Below, one piece after another: positions 42,280-51,237 of a DNA stretch of 64,000 bases. The position numbers and the translations under genes are program-made. The stretch is from Micromonospora antibiotica. Its GTDB lineage: Bacteria > Actinomycetota > Actinomycetes > Mycobacteriales > Micromonosporaceae. The first letter of the stretch is position 1, and each line of letters begins with the position of its first letter. The DNA lies in NCBI RefSeq assembly GCF_017599305.1, contig NZ_JAGFWR010000003.1:62001-126000 (forward strand), given 5' to 3'. A model generated the notes under the pieces. It saw only the letters and a list, made by a program, of their open reading frames with translations, did no database searches and was not told the DNA's origin.

Positions 42280-43704
42280 GTGCCGACCTCTCCTGACCTG
42301 CTCCTGCCGACCGACCCGGGCGTCCGGGCCATCGCCCGCGAGCTGTACGCCCTGGCCGGGCCGCAGCCGATCATCTCGCCGCACGGACACGTCGACCCGG
42401 CGCTGTTGGCCGAGGACCAACCCTTCCCGGACCCGGCCCGGCTGCTCATCGTGCCCGACCACTACCTCACCCGGATGCTGCTCAGCCAGGGCGTCCCCCC
42501 GGCCGAACTGGGCGTGCCCAGCGTCGACGGCAGCCCGGTGGAAACCGACGGCCGGACGATCTGGCGACGCTTCGCCGCGCACTGGCACCTGTTCCGGGGC
42601 ACCCCGTCCCGACTGTGGCTGGAACGCACCTTCAGCGAGGTGTTCGGGGTGGACACGGCGCTGACCCCGGACACCGCCGACGCCGTCTACGACGAGGTGG
42701 CCGCCCGGCTGGCCGAGCCGGCGTACCGGCCCCGGGCGCTGTTCGAACGGTTCCGGATCGAGGTCCTCGCCACCACCGAGTCACCCCTGGACGACCTCGC
42801 CGCGCACGCCAAGCTCGCCGCCGACGGCTGGGGCGGGCCGGGCGGCCGGGTGGTCACCACCTTCCGCCCGGACAACGTGGTCGACATGGAGTTCGACGGT
42901 TGGGCCGACAACGTGGCCCGGCTCGGCGAGGTGGCCGGCGTCGACACCGGCACGTACACCGGTTACCTGGACGCGCTGCGGGCCCGCCGGGCGGCGTTCG
43001 TCGCGGCCGGCGCGACCTCCTCCGACCACGGCCACCCCACCGCGCGCACCCTGGCACTGACCGCCGACGAGGCGGCCCGGCTCTACGACAAGGGCCGGCG
43101 CGGGCTCGCCGACGCCGCCGACGCCGAGACGTTCCGGGCGCACATGCTGGTGGAGTTCGCCCGGATGTCCCTCGACGACGGGCTGGTGCTGCAACTGCAC
43201 CCCGGGGCGGTGCGCAACCACAACCGCCGGCTGTACGCCACCCACGGCCGCGACGTCGGCGGCGACGTCCCGCACGCCACCGAGTACGTGCACGCGCTCG
43301 CCCCGCTGCTCGACGCGTACGGCAACGACCCGCGGCTGCGGGTGGTGCTCTACACCCTCGACGAGTACACGTTCACCCGGGAGCTGGCCCCGCTGGCCGG
43401 CGGCTACGCCGCGCTCTACCTCGGGGCGCCCTGGTGGTTCCTGGACTCCCCGGAGGTGCTGCGCCGGTTCCGGGAGGCGGTCACCGAGTCCGCCGGGTTC
43501 TACAACACCGCCGGGTTCGTCGACGACACCCGCGCGTTCTGCTCCATCCCGGTCCGCCACGACGTGGCCCGCCGGATCGACGCCGGTTTCCTGGCCCGCC
43601 TCGTCGCCGAGCACCGGTTGACCGAGGACGAGGCCGCCGAGACGGTCGTCGACCTGGCGTACCGGCTGCCCAAGAAGGTCTTCAGGTTCGGAGGGTCCGC
43701 ATGA
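42280..43704 (+). CDS. uxaC: Glucuronate/galacturonate isomerase
   Basis: 474 residues, standard for UxaC. PQPIISPHGHVDPALLAEDQ carries the metal-binding HxH motif, TTFRPDNVVDME and QLHPGAVRNHNRRLY are characteristic, and the C-terminus ends with LAYRLPKKVF. It converts D-galacturonate to tagaturonate or D-glucuronate to fructuronate. The start is GTG 42280, with GAGGAG upstream. Its stop overlaps the next ATG. It is the clearest marker that the region handles hexuronates. Confidence 0.95.
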   Translation: MPTSPDLLLPTDPGVRAIARELYALAGPQPIISPHGHVDPALLAEDQPFPDPARLLIVPDHYLTRMLLSQGVPPAELGVPSVDGSPVETDGRTIWRRFAAHWHLFRGTPSRLWLERTFSEVFGVDTALTPDTADAVYDEVAARLAEPAYRPRALFERFRIEVLATTESPLDDLAAHAKLAADGWGGPGGRVVTTFRPDNVVDMEFDGWADNVARLGEVAGVDTGTYTGYLDALRARRAAFVAAGATSSDHGHPTARTLALTADEAARLYDKGRRGLADAADAETFRAHMLVEFARMSLDDGLVLQLHPGAVRNHNRRLYATHGRDVGGDVPHATEYVHALAPLLDAYGNDPRLRVVLYTLDEYTFTRELAPLAGGYAALYLGAPWWFLDSPEVLRRFREAVTESAGFYNTAGFVDDTRAFCSIPVRHDVARRIDAGFLARLVAEHRLTEDEAAETVVDLAYRLPKKVFRFGGSA

Positions 43705-45005
43705 GCACCAGGATCACCGACGTCGACGTGCACGACGTCCGGTTCCCCACCGCGGCGGCCGGCGACGGCTCCGACGCGATCAACCGGGGTGACTACTCGG
43801 CCAGCTACGTCGAGCTGCGCACCGACGGCGGCCCGACGGGTGCCGGGTTCACCTTCACCAACGGCCGGGGCAACGAGATCACCTGCGCGGCGATCGAGGC
43901 CCTCGCCCACCACGTGCGGGGGCGCACCGTCGAGGAGATCGCGGCCGAGCCGGTGGCGTTCTGGCGCTCGCTCACCGCCGATGTGCAGCTGCGCTGGCTG
44001 GGGCCGGAGAAGGGGGTCATCCACATGGCCGCCGGCGCGCTGGTCAACGCCGTCTGGGACCTGCGGGCCAAGCTGGCCGGCAAGCCGATGTGGCGCTACC
44101 TCGCCGAGCTGTCCACCGACGAACTGGTGGCCAACATCGACTTCCACCACATCACCGACGCGCTCACCCCCGACGAGGCGGCCACCCTGCTCGACAAGGG
44201 ACTGGTCGGAGGGTCGGAACGGCTCGCGGAACTTGAGCAGAACGGTTTCCCGTCGTACACCACGTCGGTGGGGTGGTTGGGGTATCCCGACGAGAAGGTG
44301 CGGGCGCTGACCCGCGAGGCGTACGCCCAGGGGTGGCGGGCGATGAAGATGAAGGTCGGCGGCCCGCCGGCCGACGACCTGCGCCGGGCGCGGATCATCC
44401 GGGCCGAGATCGGCCCGGACGCGCTGCTGATGATGGACGCCAACCAGGTCTGGGACGTCGACGAGGCGATCACCAACATGACCGCGCTGGCCGAGGTCGA
44501 CCCGTACTGGATCGAGGAGCCGACGCACGCCGACGACATCCTCGGCCACGCCCGGATCGCCCGGGCGGTGACCGGGCTGACCGACGGCCGGTGCCGGGTC
44601 GCCACCGGCGAGGTGGCCGCCAACCGGGTGATCTTCAAGCAGCTGCTCCAGGCCGAGGCGATCGGGGTGATGCAGATCGACGCCTGCCGGGTCGCCGGGG
44701 TCAACGAGGTGCTGGCGGAGATCCTGCTGGCGGCGAAGTTCGGGGTGCCGATCTGCCCGCACGCCGGTGGCGTCGGCCTCTGCGAGTACGTGCAGCACCT
44801 GGCGATCTTCGACTATCTGCGGGTCGGCACCAGCCTGGACGGGCGGATGGTCGAGTACGTCGACCACCTGCACGAACACTTCGTCGACCCGGTCCGCACC
44901 CGGGGCGGCCGGTACCTGCTGCCCACCGCCCCCGGCTACAGCGCCACCATGCGCCCCGAGTCGATCGCCCGGTTCCGCTTCCCGGACGGCCCGGCATGGC
45001 GGTGA
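43701..45005 (+). CDS. L-fuconate-dehydratase-like enolase-superfamily sugar acid dehydratase
   Basis: 434 residues. The opening DVHDVRFPTAAAGDGSDAIN and GFTFTNGRGNEITCAAIEAL are typical of L-fuconate dehydratases. KMKVGG provides the KxK base, MMDANQVWDV, WIEEPTHADD and ATGEVAANRV provide the metal ligands, and CPHAGGVGLCEYVQHL the His-containing loop. In this operon no UxaA or UxuA is seen, so it may dehydrate altronate, mannonate or a related acid to KDG; true fuconate dehydration is also possible. ATGA overlap with uxaC, and overlap of 10 nt with the reductase gene. Confidence 0.85.
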   Translation: MSTRITDVDVHDVRFPTAAAGDGSDAINRGDYSASYVELRTDGGPTGAGFTFTNGRGNEITCAAIEALAHHVRGRTVEEIAAEPVAFWRSLTADVQLRWLGPEKGVIHMAAGALVNAVWDLRAKLAGKPMWRYLAELSTDELVANIDFHHITDALTPDEAATLLDKGLVGGSERLAELEQNGFPSYTTSVGWLGYPDEKVRALTREAYAQGWRAMKMKVGGPPADDLRRARIIRAEIGPDALLMMDANQVWDVDEAITNMTALAEVDPYWIEEPTHADDILGHARIARAVTGLTDGRCRVATGEVAANRVIFKQLLQAEAIGVMQIDACRVAGVNEVLAEILLAAKFGVPICPHAGGVGLCEYVQHLAIFDYLRVGTSLDGRMVEYVDHLHEHFVDPVRTRGGRYLLPTAPGYSATMRPESIARFRFPDGPAWR

Positions 45006-46486
45006 ACGTCGGCACCGACCGGTTGGGGCTGGCCACCCTGCGCCGGGTGCCCGAGCAGAGCCGACCGCTGATCCGACCGGGCAGCGTGCCGGCCGGCATC
45101 GTCCACCTGGGACTGGGCGCGTTCCACCGGGCCCACCAGGCGGTCTACACCGAGGCCGCGGTCGACGCGGCCGGCGGCAACTGGGGCATCATCGGCGTCG
45201 CGCCGCGCAGCACCACCCTGGTCGAGGCCCTCGCGGCGCAGGACGCGCTGTTCAGCGTCACCACGCTGGCCGCCGACCGGTCCGAGACCCGGGTCGTCGG
45301 CGCGCTGGCCGGGGTACGGCACGCCGCCAGCGACCCGGCGGCGGTGCTCGCGCTGCTGGCCGACCCGGCGATCCGGGTGGTGACGCTGACGGTGACCGAG
45401 AAGGCGTACCACCTGGACCCGGTCTCCGGGGTGCTGCGGGCCGACCCGGAGCTGACCCGCGACCTGACCACCGACCGGCTGCCGGTCACCGTACCCGGCC
45501 TGCTGGTGCGCGGGCTGCTCGCCCGTGCCGCCGCACAGGCGGGGCCGATCGCGCTGGTCAGCTGCGACAACCTGCCGTCCAACGGGCGTCGGCTGCGCGG
45601 CCTGGTGCAGCAGTCGCTGGCCCTGGCCGGGGTGCCGGACGCCGTGCTGGACGCCCTCGCCGGGCAGGTGAGCTTCCCCGGCACGATGGTGGACCGGATC
45701 GTCCCGGCCAGCACCGACGCGACGTTGGCAGACGCCCGCGCCGCGCTCGGGGTGACCGACCTGGCGGCGGTGGCCGCCGAGCCGTACACCCAGTGGGTGG
45801 TGGAGGACGACTTCCCCGGCGGCCGGCCCCGGTGGGAGCGGGCCGGTGCGGTGCTCACCACCGACGCCGGCCGGTGGGAACGGCTGAAGCTGCGCGGCCT
45901 CAACGGCGTGCACTCGGCGGTGGCCTACCTGGGTGCGGTGGCCGGCCGCGAGACGATCGCCGAGGCGCTGGCCCTGCCCGGCCTGACCGACGTGCTGCGC
46001 CGGTTCGTCGCCGACGATGTGGCCGGGAGCTTCACCCCACCCGACGGGGTACGGGTCACCGGGTACGGCGACGAGGTGTTGGCCCGCTTCGCCAACCCGG
46101 CGATCCGGCACCGCACCCTCCAGGTGGCGATGGACGGGTCGCAGAAGCTGCCGCAGCGGGTCCTGCACACCGCCGTCGACCTGCGCGCACAGGGCCGGCC
46201 GGCGTACTGGTCGGCGCTGGTCGTGGCGGCCTGGCTGCGGTTCCTCGACGGGCGGGCCGACGACGGCACGGTGCTGCCGCTGGACGACCCGCTGGCCGAC
46301 CGGATCACCACCGCGCTCGCCACCGCCGGGGACACCCCCGCCGGGACGGTGGAGGCGCTGTTCGCCCTGCCGGAGGTCTTCCCGGCCGCGCTCGCCGACG
46401 ACGACGGGTTCCGCACCGACGTCGCCGGCTGGCTGGGCGCGTTGCGTACCCACCCGGTGGCGGCGGTCCTGGCCGGTGCGGCGTGA
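44996..46486 (+). CDS. Fructuronate/tagaturonate reductase (mannitol dehydrogenase family)
   Basis: 496 residues of the polyol-specific long-chain dehydrogenase family. IVHLGLGAFHRAHQAVYTEA is the N-terminal nucleotide loop; SCDNLPSNGRRLRGLVQQSL and ERLKLRGLNGVHSAVAYLGA hold the conserved catalytic Lys and the Asn/His. Reduces fructuronate to mannonate (UxuB) or tagaturonate to altronate (UxaB); mannitol-type activity is excluded only by context. Starts inside the end of the dehydratase gene and overlaps the next gene as GTGA. Confidence 0.88.
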   Translation: MAVNVGTDRLGLATLRRVPEQSRPLIRPGSVPAGIVHLGLGAFHRAHQAVYTEAAVDAAGGNWGIIGVAPRSTTLVEALAAQDALFSVTTLAADRSETRVVGALAGVRHAASDPAAVLALLADPAIRVVTLTVTEKAYHLDPVSGVLRADPELTRDLTTDRLPVTVPGLLVRGLLARAAAQAGPIALVSCDNLPSNGRRLRGLVQQSLALAGVPDAVLDALAGQVSFPGTMVDRIVPASTDATLADARAALGVTDLAAVAAEPYTQWVVEDDFPGGRPRWERAGAVLTTDAGRWERLKLRGLNGVHSAVAYLGAVAGRETIAEALALPGLTDVLRRFVADDVAGSFTPPDGVRVTGYGDEVLARFANPAIRHRTLQVAMDGSQKLPQRVLHTAVDLRAQGRPAYWSALVVAAWLRFLDGRADDGTVLPLDDPLADRITTALATAGDTPAGTVEALFALPEVFPAALADDDGFRTDVAGWLGALRTHPVAAVLAGAA

Positions 46487-47811
46487 CCGCCCCGGTGCCG
46501 CCGGCCGCCGTCGGCGGGCTCGCCGCCCAGGGCGCACCGGCGGCGACCACCGGGACACCGTCGGGCTCCCCCACCGGGGCACCGCCGGGCGGCCCGGCCG
46601 GGGCCGCCCGGCCCGACCACCCCGCCGGGACCGGGGTCGCCGTGCCCCGGGTGGCGATCGTCGGCGCGAACGGGCACGGCCGCTGGCACCGGCGGGCGGT
46701 GGCCCCGCTGCACGCGGCGGGACGGTTGCGGCTGGTGGCGCTGGTGGACGTACGGCCGATCGAGGACGAGCCGGCCGCGCCGGTGCCGCCCGGGACCACC
46801 GTGCACACCGACCACCGGGAGATGCTCGCCGCCGCCCGCCCCGACGTGGTGATCGTGTGCACCCCGCCGCACACCCACCTGCCGATCGCCCTGGACGTCC
46901 TCGCCGCCGGTGCCGACCTGCTGCTGGAGAAGCCTCCGGTGCTGTCCACCGCCGAACACCGGACGCTGGCCGGGGCGCTGGCCGCGACCGGCCGGGCCTG
47001 CCAGGTCGGCTTCCAGGCGCTCGGGTCGGTGGCGCTGGCGCAGTTGTCGGCCGCCGTCGGGCAGGGCCGGCTGGGCACCGTCACCGGCATCGGCACGGTC
47101 GCCTGCTGGCAACGCCCCGACAGCTACTACGCCCGATCCCCGTGGGCCGGCCGGCGCACCCTGCACGGCCGACCGGTGCTCGACGGGGCGTTGGCCAACC
47201 CGCTGGCGCACGCGGTGATGCAGTGCCTGGCGGTGGCCGAGACGGTGACCGGCACCCCGGTCCGGCCGGCCCGCATCGAGCTGGAGCGCTACCGGGTCCG
47301 GCCGATCGAGGTGGACGACACCGCCACGCTGCGGATCGTCACCCCCGGCGGGCCGCCGATCGTGGCGGCGGTGACGCTGGCCGGGGAGGACTTCGTCGCC
47401 GGTGAGGTGATCGTCACCGGCACCACCGGGCGGGCGGTGCTGGAGTACCCGACCGACCGGCTGCTGCTGCCCGGTGACCCGCACCCTGAGGAGGTGCCGG
47501 GCCGGCAGGGGCTGCTGGCGAACCTGCTCGCCCACCGCGCCGACCCGGACGGCACCCCGCTGATCGCCCCGCTGGCCCGCACCGCACCGTTCACCGCCGT
47601 GCTGGAACAGGTGCGGCAGGCCCCCGAGCCGACCCTGCTCGACGGCGACCTGGTCACGGCCGCCGGCAGCGGGCCGGAGCGGGTGGTGACGGTACGCGGG
47701 ATCAACGCGGTGCTGCGCCGGGCCGCCGAGCAGGGCGCGCTGCTGTCGGAGCTGGCGGTGCCGTGGGCGGTGCCGCCGGCGCGTATCCCCCTGGCGGCAC
47801 AGGACGACTGA
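46483..47811 (+). CDS. Gfo/Idh/MocA-family oxidoreductase
   Basis: 442 residues from GTG 46483. About 50 Pro/Gly/Ala-rich residues precede the Rossmann start RVAIVGANGHGRWHRRAV. VVIVCTPPHTHLPIALDVLA and LLLEKPPVLSTAEHRTLAGA form the cofactor site with the EKP motif. The C-terminal domain (HGRPVLDGALANPLAHAVMQ) is standard. The extended N-terminus is unusual but the GTGA overlap with the reductase supports the start. Substrate unknown; uronate or methylated/unsaturated derivatives are possible. Confidence 0.85.
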   Translation: MTAPVPPAAVGGLAAQGAPAATTGTPSGSPTGAPPGGPAGAARPDHPAGTGVAVPRVAIVGANGHGRWHRRAVAPLHAAGRLRLVALVDVRPIEDEPAAPVPPGTTVHTDHREMLAAARPDVVIVCTPPHTHLPIALDVLAAGADLLLEKPPVLSTAEHRTLAGALAATGRACQVGFQALGSVALAQLSAAVGQGRLGTVTGIGTVACWQRPDSYYARSPWAGRRTLHGRPVLDGALANPLAHAVMQCLAVAETVTGTPVRPARIELERYRVRPIEVDDTATLRIVTPGGPPIVAAVTLAGEDFVAGEVIVTGTTGRAVLEYPTDRLLLPGDPHPEEVPGRQGLLANLLAHRADPDGTPLIAPLARTAPFTAVLEQVRQAPEPTLLDGDLVTAAGSGPERVVTVRGINAVLRRAAEQGALLSELAVPWAVPPARIPLAAQDD

Positions 47812-47845
47812 CGCACCACCCACCACCACCCTTCGGGAGAGTCCC

Positions 47846-49192
47846 ATGCGTCCACGCACCACCGGGGCGGCCCTGGTCGCCCTCACCCTCCTGCTGACCT
47901 CGGGCACCGCCGCGTACGCCGCGCCACCCGACGGGCCGCCCCGGGGCGTCGAGCGGTTCGCCCGGCAGACCCTGCCGGCCGGTGACGGCTGGGCGGCCGA
48001 CGGCCCCGGCACCACCGGCGGCGCGGCGGCCGCCCCGGACCAGGTCCACCTGGTGCGCAGCCGGGCCGACCTGGTCCGCGCGCTGGGCGGCGACAACGCC
48101 ACCAACAAGAGCAACGCCACCCCGAAGGTGATCGTCGTGGACGGCACCGTCGACGGGTTCGCCGCCGACGACGGCCACCTGCTCGGCTGTGCCGACCTGG
48201 CCGACCCGGAGTACAGCCTGCCGGCGTACCTGGCCGCGTACGACCCGGCGGTGTGGGGCATGGTGCCGCCGACCGGGGCGCTGGAGGCGGCCCGGGTGCG
48301 CTCGGTGGCCAACCAGACCCGCCAGACGCAGATCAACGTCGGGCCCAACACCACCATCGTCGGCCGGCACGGGGCCACCCTCACCGGGCTGACCCTGATG
48401 ATCGACGGGGCCAGCAACGTCATCGTGCGCAACCTGACCTTCGACGACGCCCGGGACTGCTTCCCCGCCTGGTCGCCCACCGACGGCGCGACCGGCAACT
48501 GGAACTCCCAGTACGACCAGGTCTCGGTACGCCGCAGCGAGCACGTCTGGGTCGACCACAACACCTTCACCGACGGCGACAACCCGGACAGCGCCCAGCC
48601 GGTGTACTTCGGCCGGCCCTACCAGGTGCACGACGGGTCGCTGGACGTCACCCACACGGCGAGCCTGGTGACCGCCTCGTACAACCGGTTCACCGGACGG
48701 GACAAGCTGATGCTGATCGGCTCGTCCAACACGGTCGGGCCGGACGTCGGCCGGTTGAAGGTGACGCTGCACCACAACCTGTTCGACCGGGTGCTCCAGC
48801 GGCTGCCCCGGGTGCGGTTCGGCCAGGTCGACGTCTACAACAACTGGTACCGGCTGGCCGGCGACGACTTCGCGTACGCGATCGGGGTGGGCGTGCAGTC
48901 CGCCGCGTACGTGGAGAACAACTTCTTCACCCTCGGTGCCGGCATCGCCCCCGACGGCCTGCTCTACGACTGGGGTGGCACCGCCGTCACCACCCGGGGC
49001 AACTGGGTCGACGCCGACCGGGCGTTGCCCCGCCCGGTCGACCTGGTGGCCGCCTACAACGCGACCCACGACCCGGATCTGGGCGGCGACGCCGGCTGGA
49101 CGCCGACCCTGCGCGTGGCGCAGCCGGTGCCCGCGCCGCTGGTGCCGCTCGTGGTGGGGCCGTTCGCCGGGGCCGGTCGACTGCCCTGGTGA
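47846..49192 (+). CDS. Secreted pectate lyase, PL1 family
   Basis: 448 residues. Signal peptide of about 25 residues ending TAAYA. The parallel beta-helix shows the PL1 landmarks: TTIVGRHGATLTGLTLMIDG, NVIVRNLTFDD, WVDHNTFTDGD, YNRFTGRDKLMLIGSS and VTLHHNLFDRVLQRLPRVRF, whose Arg residues include the catalytic base position, then VDVYNNWYRL. It cleaves polygalacturonate by beta-elimination outside the cell, giving unsaturated oligogalacturonides. GGGAGAG precedes ATG 47846. It is the last gene of the rightward operon and ties the regulon to pectin. Confidence 0.93.
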   Translation: MRPRTTGAALVALTLLLTSGTAAYAAPPDGPPRGVERFARQTLPAGDGWAADGPGTTGGAAAAPDQVHLVRSRADLVRALGGDNATNKSNATPKVIVVDGTVDGFAADDGHLLGCADLADPEYSLPAYLAAYDPAVWGMVPPTGALEAARVRSVANQTRQTQINVGPNTTIVGRHGATLTGLTLMIDGASNVIVRNLTFDDARDCFPAWSPTDGATGNWNSQYDQVSVRRSEHVWVDHNTFTDGDNPDSAQPVYFGRPYQVHDGSLDVTHTASLVTASYNRFTGRDKLMLIGSSNTVGPDVGRLKVTLHHNLFDRVLQRLPRVRFGQVDVYNNWYRLAGDDFAYAIGVGVQSAAYVENNFFTLGAGIAPDGLLYDWGGTAVTTRGNWVDADRALPRPVDLVAAYNATHDPDLGGDAGWTPTLRVAQPVPAPLVPLVVGPFAGAGRLPW

Positions 49193-49335
49193 CCCGCGTC
49201 CGGGGCCAACTGTCACGGTGACCCGTTGCGGTCGGGCCGCGCCGTCGCCGGTGCGGTCCGACCGGTCGGTCGTCCCGGCCGGCGTGACATCGGCCGGGGC
49301 GGCGCTGACCGGGGCGGCGCTGACCCTGCCGGGGG

Positions 49336-50106
49336 CTACCTCGGCAGGGTCATCACCTCGGCGCCGTCGTCGGTGATGGCGATGGTGTGTTCGCTGTGTG
49401 CCGTCCGGCAGCCGGTCACGCTGCGCAGTGTCCAGCCGTCGCGGTCGGTGACGAGTTCGGCGGTGTCCGCCATGATCCAGGGTTCCAGGGCCAGCAGCAG
49501 CCCGGGGCGCAGCCGGTAACCGCGACCGGGCCGGCCCGTGTTGGACACGTGCGGGTCCTGGTGCATGGTGGAGCCGACGCCGTGCCCCCCGAACTCGGTG
49601 TTGATCGGATATCCCGCCGCGCCGAGGACGCTGCCGATGGCGTACGAGATGTCGCCGACGCGGGCTCCGGGGCCGGCGGCGGCGATCCCGGCGGCCAGCG
49701 CGCGTTCGGTCGCGTCGATCAGCGCGACGCTCTCCGGGGACGGTGTGTCGCCCACGACGAAGCTGATGGCCGAGTCGGCGACCACGCCGCCGAGGGAGAC
49801 CGCGAGGTCGAGCGAGAGCAGGTCACCGTCGGCGAGCGGATAGTCGTGGGGCAGGCCGTGCAGCACCGCGTCGTTGACGGAGGTGCAGATGTAGTGGCCG
49901 AACGGCCCGCGTCCGAAGGACGGCTCGTAGTCGACGTAGCAGGACTGCGCCCCGGCCTCGACGATCATCTGGTGCGCCCACCTGTCGATCTCCAGCAGGT
50001 TGGTGCCGACCACGCTGCGGCTCTTGAGCGTCCGCAGGATGTCGGCGACCAGCGCGCCGGTGTCCCGCGCGCGCAGGAGGTCGGCGGGGTTCAGGATCTC
50101 GATCAT
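49336..50106 (-). CDS. map: Type I methionine aminopeptidase
   Basis: 256 residues from ATG 50106, with GAGGAAGG upstream. All five metal ligands are in place: LDLAVSLGGVVADSA with both Asp, GGHGVGSTMHQDPHV with His, LEPWI with Glu, and HSEHTIAI with Glu. FGHYICTSVNDAVLHGLP is the substrate pocket. It lacks the N-terminal zinc-finger extension. Removes initiator Met. Divergent from the XRE regulator and convergent with the pectate lyase; probably an additional paralogue rather than the housekeeping copy, as it is not next to ribosomal genes. Confidence 0.93.
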   Translation of the reverse strand: MIEILNPADLLRARDTGALVADILRTLKSRSVVGTNLLEIDRWAHQMIVEAGAQSCYVDYEPSFGRGPFGHYICTSVNDAVLHGLPHDYPLADGDLLSLDLAVSLGGVVADSAISFVVGDTPSPESVALIDATERALAAGIAAAGPGARVGDISYAIGSVLGAAGYPINTEFGGHGVGSTMHQDPHVSNTGRPGRGYRLRPGLLLALEPWIMADTAELVTDRDGWTLRSVTGCRTAHSEHTIAITDDGAEVMTLPR

Positions 50107-50134
50107 GCAGCGCCTTCCTCGGACCACCAATAAG

Positions 50135-50165
50135 TATCCCGGTCATGTTATCCCGGTACTAGAAT
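50135..50165 (+). promoter_or_regulatory. Direct-repeat operator and leaderless promoter between map and the XRE gene
   Basis: TATCCCGGT occurs twice at 50135-50143 and 50149-50157, a 14-bp step. Immediately after lies TAGAAT (50160-50165), a good -10 whose start site would be at or near ATG 50173, so the XRE mRNA may be leaderless. The repeats cover the -35 region of this promoter and the region upstream of map. Confidence 0.6.
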
Positions 50166-50172
50166 CGCAGCC

Positions 50173-50475
50173 ATGGTCAGGTTGCCGCTCACTCCCGCCG
50201 AGGTCGAACGCGGACAACGCCTCGGCGCCCTGCTGCGCCGCGCCCGGGGCCAACGGTCGATGCTCGGCACCGCGCTGGCCGCCGGGCTCTCCCCGGAGAC
50301 CCTCCGCAAGATCGAATCCGGCCGGGTGGCCACCCCCGCCTTCCCGACCATCGCGGTACTCGCCGACGTCCTCGGCCTCTCCCTCGACGCGGTCTGGTCG
50401 GAGATCAACCAGTCCGACGGCGGCCTCGGTCTCGCCGGCCCGGTGCACGACCCCGCCGGGCGGCTGGCCTCCTAA
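50173..50475 (+). CDS. XRE-family transcriptional regulator
   Basis: 100 residues. Helix-turn-helix of the Cro/CI type: RGQRLGALLRRARGQRSMLG, AAGLSPETLRKIESGRV and AVLADVLGLSLDAVWSEIN. No effector domain, so it acts as a simple DNA-binding protein. No ribosome binding site; ATG 50173 follows a -10 element by 7 nt. The direct repeats TATCCCGGT upstream are the likely autoregulatory and map-controlling operator. Confidence 0.88.
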   Translation: MVRLPLTPAEVERGQRLGALLRRARGQRSMLGTALAAGLSPETLRKIESGRVATPAFPTIAVLADVLGLSLDAVWSEINQSDGGLGLAGPVHDPAGRLAS

Positions 50476-50661
50476 GCCCCCACCGCCGACCGACCCGGCC
50501 GGGGCCCGGTGGCACCGGACCACCCGCCCGCCGGACCCGGGTGCGGCGTCACTGTCACGGGAAGACCCCTGGTCCGGGTACGGCCGGCCGGGACAGGGAG
50601 AATGGCGGCAACGACGGTCGGGCCCGGCCCCGGCGGCGAGGATCAGCGGAGGTGGGCGCGG

Positions 50662-51177
50662 GTGACGGGTGGACGCGACGTCGGCGCGAGCTGCCCCGAC
50701 CCGGTGGCCGCACGCCACCCGGCGGACGACCCGCCCGGCACGCCACCACCTGCCGGCCCGGCGGCCCGGGACACGCCGGTGGTGTTCCGCGCCGCACTGG
50801 CCGCCGACCCGGCCCAGCTCTCCCCCACCCGGGAGGCGCTGCGGTCGTGGCTGACCGGGGCCGGGGTGGACGAGGCCGACGTGGAGGTGGTGCTGATCGC
50901 CGTCGGCGAGGCGTGCGCCAACGCCATCGAGCACGGTTGCCGCTTCGCGTCCGGGGCCACCGTCACGGTACGGGCCGGACTGCACGCCGGCCGGCTGGAG
51001 ATCGAGGTGTCCGACACCGGCGGCTGGCGCGACGGCCCCTCCGACGGGCGGGACCGGGGCCGGGGCCGGGGCCGGGGCCGACTGATCATGGCCCGCCTGA
51101 TGGACGAGGCACAGCTCGACGGCACCCCCGACGGGACGACGGTACGCCTGGTCAAGCACCTTTCCGGCAGGAGGTGA
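50662..51177 (+). CDS. RsbW-like HATPase (anti-sigma factor type kinase)
   Basis: 171 residues from GTG 50662, chosen because GGAGGTG lies 7 nt upstream. The N-terminal 45 residues are Pro/Ala-rich. The GHKL ATPase fold follows: VVLIAVGEACANAIEHGCRF (N box), LEIEVSDTGGWRD (G1 box) and LIMARLMDEAQL (G2 area). Between G1 and G2 a GRGRGRGR stretch encoded by a GGGGCC repeat occupies the ATP lid. Such proteins bind and phosphorylate anti-anti-sigma partners; no partner gene is adjacent. Confidence 0.82.
   Translation: MTGGRDVGASCPDPVAARHPADDPPGTPPPAGPAARDTPVVFRAALAADPAQLSPTREALRSWLTGAGVDEADVEVVLIAVGEACANAIEHGCRFASGATVTVRAGLHAGRLEIEVSDTGGWRDGPSDGRDRGRGRGRGRLIMARLMDEAQLDGTPDGTTVRLVKHLSGRR
51054..51079 (+). 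repeat. GGGGCC hexanucleotide repeat in the RsbW-like gene
   Basis: About four GGGGCC units in frame encode alternating Arg-Gly in the ATP-lid region. Slippage by one unit would add or remove two residues without frameshift. Confidence 0.85.
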
Positions 51178-51237
51178 CCCGGTCACATGCCCGACGACGG
51201 GGTCCGCTGGACAGTGAAGATCGGCTATAAGTAGGCG

